Assembly (NCBI RefSeq): GCF_023074075.1
Contig: NZ_JADPKT010000091.1
Coordinates: 150,209 to 214,208 of the forward strand
DNA length: 64,000 nt
Source of the DNA: Bradyrhizobium sp. 138
GTDB taxonomy: Bacteria; Pseudomonadota; Alphaproteobacteria; Rhizobiales; Xanthobacteraceae
Direction of reading: 5' to 3'
How positions within the stretch are numbered: position 1 is the first letter of the stretch; every line of letters begins with the position of its first letter. The notes under the pieces were generated by a model. It was not told where the DNA came from and did not search any database. It worked only from the letters and a program-made list of their open reading frames with translations. Position numbers and translations under genes: made by a program. Of this stretch, positions 55,251 through 64,000 are shown piece after piece.

Positions 55251-56952
55251 ATGCGATCTGGAGTTCTTTTTTTGGGAACCACGACAATTGCGCTCATCGC
55301 AAGCGGTGCAGCCAATGCGGCGGACCTTGAGCCGCAAGTGAAACTGCCAGCGAAGGTGTGGAGCTGGTCCGGAGGCTATATTGGCGGGCACGTCGGCGGT
55401 GGGTACGGCCGAACCTCCTTCAGCAATCCCTACGGTCCGTCAATCTATGGCGGCGTCGTCGATACCCCAGTGTTCCTCGCAGGAGGCCAGATCGGCTACA
55501 ATTGGCAGAAGAACGGCTGGGTGTTTGGCGTCGAACTAGATGCCAGCGGCGCTGTCTCCGATGGCACAAATACCTGCCTGGCCGCCTCCGGCTTTGTTGT
55601 GAGCGCAAACTGCACGGCTGGTCCAAACCTCTTTGCCACCGGGACCGGTCGCGTCGGTTACGCGTTTGGCGCTCTCGGCCATACGCTGGCCTATCTCAAG
55701 GCAGGCGTGGCTTGGCAATACAATCAGGGCAACGTGCTCAATAACAACGAATATAATGGCCTGCAGCCACAGGAGAACACTCGTTTCGACTATGGTCAGG
55801 TCGGTGACGTCATCGGGCTGGGCGTCGAGCAAGCGCTTACGCCTGCATGGTCGGTCAAAGTAGAGTATGACTATCTACATTTCGGTGGGCCAAGTGTCGC
55901 AACGCCTCCGACGGTGCAGTTGCCGCCATTGTCAGTGCTTCCGGCGAACACAACGAGCCTGTCCAGCAACTATCACATCGGAAAGATCGGGTTGAACTAC
56001 CATTTTGGCGCCGTGCCATGGGTGGCGCAATGGTCCGATGCGCCGCTGTACGCGAACGCACTTGCCGGCGTGCCGCCGATTGCTTACACGGCCGGTTGGT
56101 CGTTCGAAGGCGGATCGCGGCTCTGGCTCAGCCGGGGACGATTCCAATGGGACTTAAGCGCTATTTCCGATGAGATCGCTACTGAAGATCCTAACATTCT
56201 TATATCAAGGCTCACCTACCACGGCCTCGACGGACTTTCCGGGGAATTATTTGGCCGTCTTGACAGCCCATGGGGAGTGTTCCTGAAGAGCAACGTCGGC
56301 ATCGGGCGCTTCGATAAAGGAAAGCTCAACGATGAAGATTGGGGCATCCCTCGCGTCTCTTATAGCAACACGATATCGGGCCAGGCAAACGGGAGGTTTA
56401 CGTACTACACGGCCGACGTTGGTTACGATTTTTTGCACGGCGCCAACTACAAGATCGGCGGGTTTATCGGCTGGACCTATTACGCCCAGAACGCCGACAC
56501 GATGGGATGCATGCAGATTGCCAACCCCATCGTTTCATGCCCCGCGTCCGCTGATCAGATCGTTGGCAGCCAGGATACGCAGTGGAATGCACCTCGCGTC
56601 GGCCTGAGCGCCGAAACCATGCTTACCGAGCATTGGCGTTTAAGCACAGATGTCGCTTACCTGCCTTGGACCGATTTCGCTGGTCGCGACCATCTTGCGC
56701 CCGAGGACTACCTTTTTTGATCAACGCGGGAACGGAGGCGGGGGTGTACAGGCCGAAGGCGTGCTGTCCTACTTCATCACCAATAATCTCAGCATCGGCG
56801 TCGGCGGGCGCTATTGGGCAATGTGGACCCAAAAGGACAGCGAAACGATATGCACAGGCTGTTCTTATCCGGGAAGCACTGCGACTCAGTTTTCGAAGTT
56901 CAGCATGGAGCGCTGGGGTACGTTCTTTCAGGCCTCTTATAAGGTCAATTGA
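55251..56952 (+). pseudogene. Outer membrane beta-barrel protein, frameshifted near the C-terminus
   Basis: From ATG 55251, after AGGGAAG, the protein starts with a signal peptide (LFLGTTTIALIASGAANA) and continues as an Omp25/Omp31-like barrel (YIGGHVGGGYGRTSF, GYNWQKNGWVFGVELD, GRVGYAFGALGHTLAYLK, SVKVEYDYLHFGG). A second barrel-like half follows (SWSFEGGSRLWLSRGRFQWD-type region, here GWSFEGGSRLWLSRGRFQW). The frame ends at 56720 in EDYLF, but the neighbouring frame continues with GGGGVQAEGVLSYFITNNL and ends in the typical terminal strand FFQASYKVN. One frameshift near 56700 is needed. Without the last strand the barrel would probably not insert. Confidence 0.8.
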
Positions 56953-57084
56953 AAAGGCCCCACCGTAGTCAAGCTCCAGACTCCAGCCTTTCTGGACGAG
57001 CATCCTGAAGCCGTACGTTTCCCTAGCAGAAGAACCTTGAACCGTCCGAGACGTTTTCGAAGGTGTCGCGCGCCATGGAAAACT

Positions 57085-58870
57085 GCCCCCTCATATTGCC
57101 TCAGATGACAATGTTACCGAAACGCACCCTACTGTCTCCCGAATCAGCTGCCGCGAGTCAGAGCAAGCCGCTCGCGAAGCGCGCCCTCCAGAGCGCCGTA
57201 GCGAGCGAGCGGCTTGCGGTGATTCGGCGAAAGAACCTGTCGGGATTAGATACTGAGACACGAAGGTTGAACCGATAGTGTGATTTCTGTGCTGCTGATG
57301 AGTTGTCGAGTGGCCTTTGATCGCCAATTCTTCACCAATCGCTGCGCCGTACGCCGCTGATGGCCGCTGAACCGACCGGGCGCATGCGCTTCGAGCCGGG
57401 AGAGAAGATCGACCGCGGACAAGTGCGGAGCCGCGGCGAGCCATCCCTCGATGATGGGAATGTAGGGGTCGAGCATCGATGGCCGACGTGGCACAGGCTT
57501 GCGCCGCACATAGCGGCGCCGATGAATGGCCCGCTGCTCACCCTGTTTCCAGTCATCGCCGAGCTCTCGGCAAAGGCCGCCAAGTCGCTTTGCACCGGCG
57601 ACAGCCATCGCTGGCTTTCCAGCCCGCTGGTCAACGCGGCTGCCCAGCTCATTTTGAGCGTCCCGCATCTGTGCCTGCAATGCCACCGGATCAAGCGTGC
57701 GGTAAAATCTCCCGCAGTCGATGTTTGAATGCCTCATTGAGCCTCGGGTGGACCAATGCTCTTTCGTACGGCGTAGCGGGAGGAAGATAGCGTTTGATCA
57801 CCTTGGCACCTTCGCGGTGCTTCTCCTTCAGCTTAAACGAGGGCTGGAAGAAATTGATGTGCAGCCGTGCCGCCGCAAACAGGCGAGCTAATGAGCGAGC
57901 GGCATCAAGGCCTTCAAACCGCCCGTAGCCCACCAGGCGACGAACGATAGCTCCGTTCTTTTGTTCAACGAATGCCTGATCGTTCTTCTTGTAGGTCCTG
58001 AAACGAGTGACTTCGATAGCGTGAGAACGGCACCACGACACAACCGTGTTGTTCATGAAGGCGCTGTCGTTGTCAAAATCGAGCCCGCGAACGGGCCAGG
58101 GAAATAGGTTCTGGGCGCGCTCGAGAGCCTCGACCACAAGAGTTGCTTCACGCACGACGAGCGGAAAGCATTCGGTCCACCCCGTTGCGATATCCACCAT
58201 TGTTAGCGTCTGAACGAACGCGCCGGATACGGACATGCCGCCGTGCGCAACCAGATCCGCTTCGCAGCACCCCGGCGGAGGTGATCCCCAGCCATTGAAT
58301 GTACGCACCGGGACTTGCCGCCGTACGGCATTGGAAAAGCCCGCCCGCCGTCGGCGTCCTCCGGCTGCTGCGATCTTTACGTTACTCAGCAGGCGATCGA
58401 TCGTCGCCGCGCTCACCCTCAAAACCCTCGACCGCTCATCGGCAGAAAGCTTCAATCTGCCGTGCCGTTCAAGCGCCGGGAGCAAGAACGGGATCATTGC
58501 CACGAGCCGCTTACTGCAGAGCCGGTCAGAGGCGTCCCATAGCACAATCAGTGCAATGCGAATGGAAGCTCCGTAGGTCCGGCCCCGCCGCCGCGGCACG
58601 GCCGATCCCGATGCCCCGTCCACTGACAGTGCTCGGATCGCGTGCTTGCGATGCCATCCCGTGACGGCGCAAAGCTCGTCTAGGATCCGTCCCTTCTCGA
58701 GCCGCCCGCCCGCCCGATAACGCTCGGCCAGCGCTGATGTGATCTCGCGCTTTGCGTGCATGCTGATCTTCCCTGCCATAGCCACCACCGAACTGATTCG
58801 GCAGCTCCGCCCCAGGCGCGACAGGGAAGTTGTCCGGTAACATTTTTAGTGAGGCAATGCGAGGCCATCT
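57085..58870 (-). mobile_element. Insertion sequence with rve-type transposase
   Basis: The ends are related inverted repeats: ATTGCCTCAGATGACAATG with TTACCG at the left (from about 57100), and ATTGCCTCACTAAAAATG with TTACCGG at the right read inwards (from about 58860). The element is about 1.75 kb. It carries one transposase gene, now split by a frameshift. I did not find a clear target duplication. Confidence 0.7.
57246..58788 (-). pseudogene. Integrase-core (rve) transposase, frameshifted
   Basis: The N-terminal part (from about 58779, AGKISMHAKREITSALAERY) is a helix-turn-helix region, LCAVTGWHRKHAIRAL. The rve core has CEADLVAHGGMSVSGAFVQT with the first Asp, RGLDFDNDSAFMNNTVV with the second, and the final Glu in FVEQKNGAIVRRLVGY. 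The frame stops at 57691 after REIL, while the protein continues in another frame as TLDPVALQAQMRDAQNELG up to 57246. A single frameshift near 57700 is enough to explain it. Some IS elements use such shifts, but here it cuts only the tail. Confidence 0.8.
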
Positions 58871-58979
58871 CAAACACTGGCCCCAGTGTTGATGGTCACG
58901 ATATCTCCTGAGGCTGGAAAGAAAAATCGGAGTGCTTGTGCTTCAGAGCACCGAGCTCCCTAGCAGGCTGTTGAAGAAC

Positions 58980-59324
58980 TCATCCGCGTTCGCAAACGAA
59001 GGCTGAGTCGTCGCCATTGTGGATGTAGAAGTGGCCGACGAGCCTGCCCGCAGTGCCGATCATGACCCATCCGCGACCGCAGGCAGGGTCATTCTCGTCG
59101 TGCCCTTCCCATGAGAACTCCGCACAGGCCGAACCGTCTCGCGCGCCGTAGCGGACGTCGAGGATGCCCTTGAGAGCCCCAAAGGCGATTTCGCCATCGG
59201 ACTTGCCCTCGAAGGTGAGATGCGCCTCTTCGACAAGATCGAGGAAGTCGCTGTCCCAGACGTCCATCTCGACGATGCGCCAGCGGCCGGCAAAGGCCTT
59301 GGCGAAGCCGGGCACCTTGGCCAT
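58980..59324 (-). CDS. Passenger protein of the CTAG-flanked IS
   Basis: From ATG 59324 the frame encodes 114 residues (MAKVPGFAKAFAGRWRIVEM). The sequence is a small beta-rich protein: DVWDSDFLDLVEEAHLTFEG, IAFGALKGILDVRYGARDG, then GRGWVMIGTAGRLVGHFYIH. I recall such proteins lying beside IS5-type transposases in many alphaproteobacteria, but their function is not known. The frame is intact and ends 16 bases inside the left IS end. Confidence 0.7.
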   Translation of the reverse strand: MAKVPGFAKAFAGRWRIVEMDVWDSDFLDLVEEAHLTFEGKSDGEIAFGALKGILDVRYGARDGSACAEFSWEGHDENDPACGRGWVMIGTAGRLVGHFYIHNGDDSAFVCERG

Positions 59325-59340
59325 CAGCCGGTCTCCGCGA

Positions 59341-60394
59341 TCAGCTTGGGCAGTCGCACCAGATTGTAGGCGGTGGCAGCGAAGGTAAAGGCCCATGCGA
59401 CGCGATCACGGCCACGGAAGCTGGTCTTCTCTTGCCCGGCGACCGTCTTGATCCAGCCGAATGCCTCCTCGATCCGCTTGCGGATGCGCTGGCTGACGGC
59501 ATAGCCGCCGTGCCGGGTCGTTTACCCGTCAATCGCCGAGCCCGCAACATGCGGCGTGACGTTCATCGAGCGCAACTCATTGACGAAGTCTTCTGCATCG
59601 TAGGCTTGTCGGCGCCGAGCGTGATCGCCGTCGGCCGGTCGGCACAAGGCTCGATCATGTGCAGCCCCGCCACCCGTTCGGCATGCCCGTCCGCCAGCGT
59701 GAGACAGGCGTCGATGAGCAGGCCGTGGCGGTTCTCCATCAGCCCGTGCCCGATGAAGCACAGCTTTGTCTCCTTCTTTGCCCTTGCGGTAGAGCCTGGC
59801 ATCGGGATCGGTAGTCGAAGCATGGGTGGCGTTCGAGCGTTTCTGGCCATGGAAGTCCGCCTCGGCATTGCGGCCACCGCCTTGCGCCGGCGGCTCGCCA
59901 GAGCTGTCCTTCGGCCTGACGCTCTTCATCGAGGCCCAGGCCTCGATCAGCGTGCCATCGACCGAGAAGTGATCGCTCGATAGAAGCTTCTTCACCCTGG
60001 GCTGCGCCAGCACCGCTGCCAGGAACTTCGCCGCGATGTCGCCTTCCAGCAGCCGGTCGCGGTTCTTCGAGAACACCGAATGGTCCCAGGCCGCGTCGTC
60101 AACGCCGATTCCGACGAACCAGCGGAACAGGAGGTCGTATTCTAGCCGCTCCATCAGAAGCCGCTCGGAGCGGATCGAATAAAACGCCTGCAACAGCATC
60201 GCCCGCAGCAGCTTCTCCGGCGGGATCGACGGCCGCCCAATCGGCGAATAGAGCGCGGCAAACTCGCGCTCCAGCACCGCTAGCGCCTCGTTCACGATCG
60301 TCCGGATCGCTCGCAGCGGATGATCATGCCGCACCCGCGCCTCCAGATCAACGTAGCTAAACAGCTCACCCGTTCGATTGTCGCCGCCGCGCAC
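59341..60394 (-). pseudogene. IS5-family transposase, frameshifted
   Basis: The first frame begins GELFSYVDLEARVRHDHPLR and contains RPSIPPEKLLRAMLLQAFYS, then the first catalytic Asp in SVDGTLIEAWASMKS. Near 59790 the protein moves frame (KETKLCFIGHGLMENRHGLL, then TAITLGADKP with the second Asp) and returns as AEDFVNELRSMNVTPHVAG. After a stop near 59522 it ends in another frame with QRIRKRIEEAFGWIKTVAGQ, which has the last Glu. Three breaks make it inactive. Confidence 0.8.
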
Positions 60395-60474
60395 ACACCA
60401 TCTCCGAATCTCGTCGGAGCCAATGAATCACGATCGTTGGTCCACGACGAGCGCCTTTTTCAACAGCCTGCTAG

Positions 60475-61030
60475 TGCGTGTTGCGCGTTTCAGACGTGGG
60501 CGAGACTACTAGTCCAATCAGCAAGATTGCGTCTCGCGGTCACGCTAAAAATATGACCAATGCGATGAAAGCGAGATTGACCGAGGCGGCCACGACGGCC
60601 CAACAGCGAATCGTGCCAGGCGAAAATTCAAGAGCGTCCTGCGAAGTGTCGACCCAAAGCGGCGGCATTCAAGTCAGCTCCAAAGACCCGGGTTAAGGGA
60701 CAAACCTGCATAAGCGCGGAAACCACCCACTCTGCTAAAGCCGAGCCTTTCGACCGCGCGTAGAGCCCTTGCCCCCTCCAACCGCGCTCGCAAAAAGCCT
60801 CCCGTCTGGCGGGCGGGAGCACATCGGCTATCGCTCGCCGAACTGCCCGATGCGTCCGCTAGGCGAGCCGGTGCGATCCGCGAGTGCGAGGAGCACGGCT
60901 GGATGAAGGACCGCGCCGATCGCACGCCCGCGAGCCCGCAAAATCCGTGCCCACTCCCAGCGCATCTTGCCACGAGCCCTCGGGAACGATTACGCCCAAT
61001 GCTCTGAGCTCGATGACATCCGTTCTAAGG
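60475..61030. other. Stretch without a supported gene
   Basis: This lies between the IS and the MATE gene. Some plus-strand sequence near 60800-60960 is protein-like but cannot be named. Confidence 0.4.
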
Positions 61031-62458
61031 TCAACCCGCTATCCCGATCGCTCTTGAACCACGGTGCCGGAGCGCTCGTCTGAGCTCTCCGAACTGGTGG
61101 AACATGACGAACATAGCGATCATTCCGGCGCCCAGCTCAGCGATTGCTTGACTGGCTAACAGTCCGTCGAAACCCGCAACCATCGGGAACAACAGTACGG
61201 CCGGTATGAAGAGATAGCCCTGCCTCGCCAGGGCCACAATTGCACTGAGGCGTGCTCTCCCAAACGCCTGAAGCATTGCCGTCACGAAACTCTGAACCCC
61301 AAACAGTCCAAAGAAGAGATGGAACACGATGCAGGACGAAACGGCTATTTCCGTGACATTCTCGTTATCGCTAAATAGGCTCACCAAAGGCCTTGCAAAA
61401 ACCACAACGGCCGCAGAATACGCGATGGAGAATGCGACCGTTACGAAGAGCATGAACTTCGCAGCCTTCAGAATACGAACATAGTCGCGTGCGCCCCAAC
61501 CGAAACCCAAGACAGCTTGAGCGCCTATGCAGAACCCGGTGATAGGCAGTGCGCCGACCATCAAGATTCGCACAGCTATTCCAACTGCGGCGATGGAATC
61601 ATCGCCAAACGGTGCAGCAGCTCCGTACAAGAGCATAACTGCAAGTGCCGATAAGATACTCGTCATTGTTGCTGGCGCGCCCACCAACGCGAGCTGTTTG
61701 ATGCGATCTGCTCGCAATGATATGTGAGATATCCTGACGAGAACTGTCCCGCCAAGCTTCGTAAAATACGCGATATAGAGTCCAATAGCAGCGATCTGCG
61801 ATACCAGCGTTGCGAGGGCTGCGCCACGCACACCAAGGTCAAGCAAGAATATGAAGACGGGGTCAAGCACAGCGTTCAGTAGAAACGCGGTAAGCATCGC
61901 CCACATGCTGAATCGCGTATCGCCTTCGGCTCTGACAATGAACCCGCTGACGATGTTTAGAAGCATCAGGGTGTTCCCGAACAAAAGCGTTCCCGCGTAG
62001 TCGAGCGCCACGGGCATGATGGTGGGAGTCGCTCCGAGGGTTGCGAATATCGCTGGCAGACTTGGAAGCAGAGCGACGGTAACAATGATACCAGTCGGAG
62101 CGGTGAGCGCGAGAGCTGTACTTGCGCCGCGACTCGCCTCTAGGTACTCACGAGCGCCCAGATGACGAGATATGAAGGACGCCGTTCCAACACCAATCCC
62201 CTGTGCGGCTGCCGCGAGCAGGACCATGATCGGCAAGGTCATGCTCACAGCTGCGATCGCCTGCGCGCCAAGTGCGCCAACAAAGATCGCATTGACGACC
62301 TGCTGTAACGCATGGATCGATAACCCAACAACAGATGGAATGGCGAGCCGCAGGATAAGGCTTGAGAGGTTCGGGTCCGATAGATCGATGTGCTGCTTCT
62401 TCTGTGGCATCAAATTTCGCTCGCTCTCGAGCGCGAATTCTGTATCCGGCTCATTCAT
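61031..62458 (-). CDS. MATE family efflux transporter
   Basis: From ATG 62458 (MNEPDTEFALESERNLMPQ) the protein has 475 residues and about 12 membrane segments in two related halves, as in MATE exporters driven by Na+ or H+. Typical parts are RLAIPSVVGLSIHALQQVV, VNAIFVGALGAQAIAAVSM, GVGTASFISRHLGARE and, in the second half, GFCIGAQAVLGFGWGARDY. It exports drugs or metabolites across the inner membrane. It stands alone. The further 60 in-frame codons upstream have no membrane or family character and are rejected. Confidence 0.92.
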   Translation of the reverse strand: MNEPDTEFALESERNLMPQKKQHIDLSDPNLSSLILRLAIPSVVGLSIHALQQVVNAIFVGALGAQAIAAVSMTLPIMVLLAAAAQGIGVGTASFISRHLGAREYLEASRGASTALALTAPTGIIVTVALLPSLPAIFATLGATPTIMPVALDYAGTLLFGNTLMLLNIVSGFIVRAEGDTRFSMWAMLTAFLLNAVLDPVFIFLLDLGVRGAALATLVSQIAAIGLYIAYFTKLGGTVLVRISHISLRADRIKQLALVGAPATMTSILSALAVMLLYGAAAPFGDDSIAAVGIAVRILMVGALPITGFCIGAQAVLGFGWGARDYVRILKAAKFMLFVTVAFSIAYSAAVVVFARPLVSLFSDNENVTEIAVSSCIVFHLFFGLFGVQSFVTAMLQAFGRARLSAIVALARQGYLFIPAVLLFPMVAGFDGLLASQAIAELGAGMIAMFVMFHQFGELRRALRHRGSRAIGIAG

Positions 62459-62879
62459 GGATGAACGTGTCGCGAGCTTTTCCAAATTCGCTGATCGCGT
62501 ACTCAGCGCAACCCTCGCCGGAGCTGCTCTTGCACAGTGGTACATAAGTTTATCTGCGCCCATCGATCGCCGCGATCGCGTGGATCCATTTGACGTTTCA
62601 CAAGCTGATTTTTGCGTTGGTCGATTTTCCCTAGGCATATGCCTCTCGCCAATCGTAGCCTTCTGCGGCTCTTAAGTCAGAACAACGAGGATCCTGATTG
62701 AGGTGTTCGTGGGTAGCCACCCAGGTTCTGCCAGTCATATTGTGCCGTTCTGCCCTCTGTTGACTTCTCATGGGTTGCGTTCATTTCTTTTCCTCGATGA
62801 TGATCGGCGGGGAACGCGGCCGGACCCTAGGGCGACAAGTTGGCTTTGGCATCTACCGGATCTTGTAGTAGACGCTCCA

Positions 62880-63146
62880 TCGTCTGCATGGCACACGGAA
62901 GGAACGTGCCCAGAACCACAGTTGTGGTTCGGCGACGATCTCATGCAAGCGCTCCATGATCTCGGGTTCCTTGTCGCGATCGAGACGAACGGCAGGCTGC
63001 TGGTCCCGGCCGGCGTGGTAATTGGATTTGCGTCAGCAAATCGCGCCGCGCTGGCCATCACTCGCGGACACGAACTCAAAATTCGTGTAGCCGCAGCCGG
63101 AAGCTATGCCGGCGGTTCGATGAGAGGGAGCTCGGACGATTTCTGA
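62880..63146 (+). pseudogene. QueE (7-carboxy-7-deazaguanine synthase) remnant
   Basis: The plus strand reads ALHDLGFLVAIETNGRLLVP, then in a neighbouring frame NWICVS, then TRGHELKI. This is the core of QueE after the radical SAM part (usually LHARGFEIAIETNGT, DWICVSPK, GDELKLVYPQ). The SAM cysteine motif is not found. The piece is short and frameshifted, and lies about 120 bases upstream of a damaged queD. Confidence 0.6.
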
Positions 63147-63263
63147 TTCGGCCCACGAGACGGCCCTGACGCCGTCGACCCCATGCGGCAAGCCGTCGCG
63201 TAATGCCTCGCTCATCGGAAATGTCGAATCAGCGTGCAATCCCAAAAACATCCCGGCATCAGA

Positions 63264-63624
63264 TGAAGATATCTCAGGTATTTAAGTTCGAGGCAGCGCA
63301 CCGACTTCCAAACGTCCCGCAGACACATCGTGTCATCGGACGCACGGTCATTCCTATCGCGTCGAGATCGTGCTGAACGGGCCCGTCGATCCGCACACCG
63401 GGTTCGTAATGGATTTCTTCAACATGGAAGAAGCGTTCGGTCTTCTTCTAAAGAAGCTCGATCACCATTGCCTGAATGAAGTCCCGGGACTGGAAAATCA
63501 GACGGTGGAAAATATCGCCATCTGGATCTGGCAGCACGCGAAACCGCGCCTTGCGCAACTCTCGAGCGTGAGGGTGTACGAGACGACCGATTGTTGGGCG
63601 GAATATGACGGGCCGGATCGGTGA
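63264..63624 (+). pseudogene. QueD (6-carboxytetrahydropterin synthase), frameshifted
   Basis: The start MKISQVFKFEAAHRLPNVP at 63264 is the usual QueD opening with the first zinc His. Near 63330 the frame breaks: the protein should go on as CHRTHGHSYRVEIVLNGPVD with the two other zinc His. The rest is then intact (GFVMDFFNMEEAFGLLLKKL, LDHHCLNEVPGLENQTVEN, IWIWQHAKP and VYETTDCWAEY, with the catalytic Asp-His and Glu). One small indel separates it from a working gene of about 120 residues. QueD and QueE act in the preQ0/queuosine pathway. Confidence 0.82.
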
Positions 63625-63659
63625 ATTCAGCGCTCGTTGGGACTGTGTCGATGCGGCGC

Positions 63660-63918
63660 GCCTGTCAAACGCCATCCGGAACTGCCCCCTTTGCGTCATG
63701 CAGAACTGCCCCCACCCTCGCGTTCATGATGTCGATTGAAGGTTGGCTCCGCCGGTGACGGGCGGAGGGAGGCGGAGCCGACCGGAGGGCCGTCAGCGGG
63801 CGCTCTTTCGCTTGGCGCGGAGCCGGTAGCTGTCGCCGCGGATGTTCGGCACGTGGCTGTGGTGCAAGAGCCGGTCGAGGATGGCGGTGGCGACCACGGG
63901 ATCACCGAACACGTCAGA
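63660..63918 (-). mobile_element. IS21-type remnant with the C-terminus of IstB
   Basis: The minus strand ends a protein with FGDPVVATAILDRLLHHSHV, then PNIRGDSYRLRAKRKSAR and a stop at 63793, which is the IstB ATPase C-terminus. To its left, repeated AACTGCCCCC blocks (63678 and 63711) resemble the multiple terminal repeats of IS21 elements. The remainder of istB and istA is missing at the break near 63918. Confidence 0.7.
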
Positions 63919-63939
63919 GTACCCCTATTCTCGAGCGGG

Positions 63940-64000
63940 TCGTGTCTCACGTCACGATCACTGACCCGCATCATTTTCTGTTCGGGCACCGGCTTGAGGT
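63940..64000 (+). CDS. Partial gene at the window edge, perhaps a small IS-linked protein
   Basis: The plus strand reads SHVTITDPHHFLFGHRLEV and runs off the end of the window. The pattern HVTITxPxHxxxGxxxEV is like a small DUF5372-type protein that often lies beside transposase genes. The start is uncertain, and the fragment is too short for a firm call. Confidence 0.3.

Larger units (their letters stand above)
58964..60470 (-). mobile_element. IS5-like insertion sequence with CTAG flanks
   Basis: Both ends begin CAGGCTGTTGAA read inwards, and both are flanked by CTAG (58960-58963 and 60471-60474), consistent with a 4-bp target duplication. The 1507-bp element holds a damaged transposase gene and a small passenger gene on the same strand. 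Confidence 0.85.

Noticed and set aside
1..64000. CRISPR arrays, rRNA and tRNA genes
   Set aside because: No regularly spaced repeats, no rRNA sequence and no cloverleaf with a GTTCGAATC-type T-arm was found on either strand. The TTCGAATCC near 9013 lies inside fixU.

Overview
The window looks like part of a symbiosis island of an alphaproteobacterial legume symbiont, most likely Bradyrhizobium. The reasons are a nifDKENX-fdxB operon without nifH at its head, a separate iscA/nifU-like/nifS/fixU group, nifB-frxA-nifZ, a rhizobial gibberellin operon, and many insertion sequences and broken genes. This assignment rests on recognised protein families and gene order, not on a database search.

Region 1 (1-11.9 kb, mostly minus strand): nifZ (two tandem NifZ-domain genes) with a DUF3024-like gene, frxA ferredoxin, nifB, a prolyl oligopeptidase-family gene, a complete IS5/IS427-type element (7602-8439), fixU, nifS, a NifU C-terminal-domain gene and an IscA-like gene. 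An unrecognised 196-residue gene is transcribed divergently at 11321. nifB and the iscA group each have a -24/-12 (sigma54) promoter and a TGT-N10-ACA NifA site. Region 2 (12.5-13.5 kb): transposase wreckage. Region 3 (13.9-22.6 kb, very G+C rich): a gibberellin operon read CYP114-ferredoxin-SDR-CYP117-GGPPS-CPS-KS-IDI. It has no CYP112, its SDR is visibly broken, and KS and IDI share one open frame.

Region 4 (23.3-32.1 kb): an antiporter remnant, then fdxB, two NifX-associated genes and nifX, N, E, K and D, with a perfect sigma54 promoter and NifA site upstream of nifD. The gibberellin operon therefore lies between the two halves of the nif cluster. Region 5 (32.1-39.5 kb): mostly non-coding DNA and IS remnants, a secreted protein, a di-heme cytochrome c peroxidase, and a truncated group IIC-type intron sitting directly after a terminator hairpin. 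Region 6 (39.5-45.2 kb): metE behind a cobalamin riboswitch, decayed sufS and sufB fragments, a second FdxN-type ferredoxin with its own NifA site, and an EAL-domain protein.

Region 7 (45.7-53.4 kb): a GNAT gene and a catabolic/uptake operon (ABC transporter, CaiB/BaiF CoA transferase, citrate synthase-like lyase, frameshifted SMP-30), with a divergent IclR regulator and palindromic operators between them. Region 8 (53.4-64 kb): IS481 and serine recombinase remnants, a frameshifted outer membrane beta-barrel gene, two IS elements with recognisable ends, a MATE exporter, decayed queE and queD, and an IS21 remnant at the end.

Functionally, the nif genes supply the MoFe protein, FeMo-cofactor assembly (NifB, NifE, NifN, NifX), Fe-S supply (NifS, NifU-like, IscA-like) and electron carriers (several ferredoxins). 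They appear to be tied together by NifA/sigma54 control. The gibberellin genes are probably non-functional or partial as read here.
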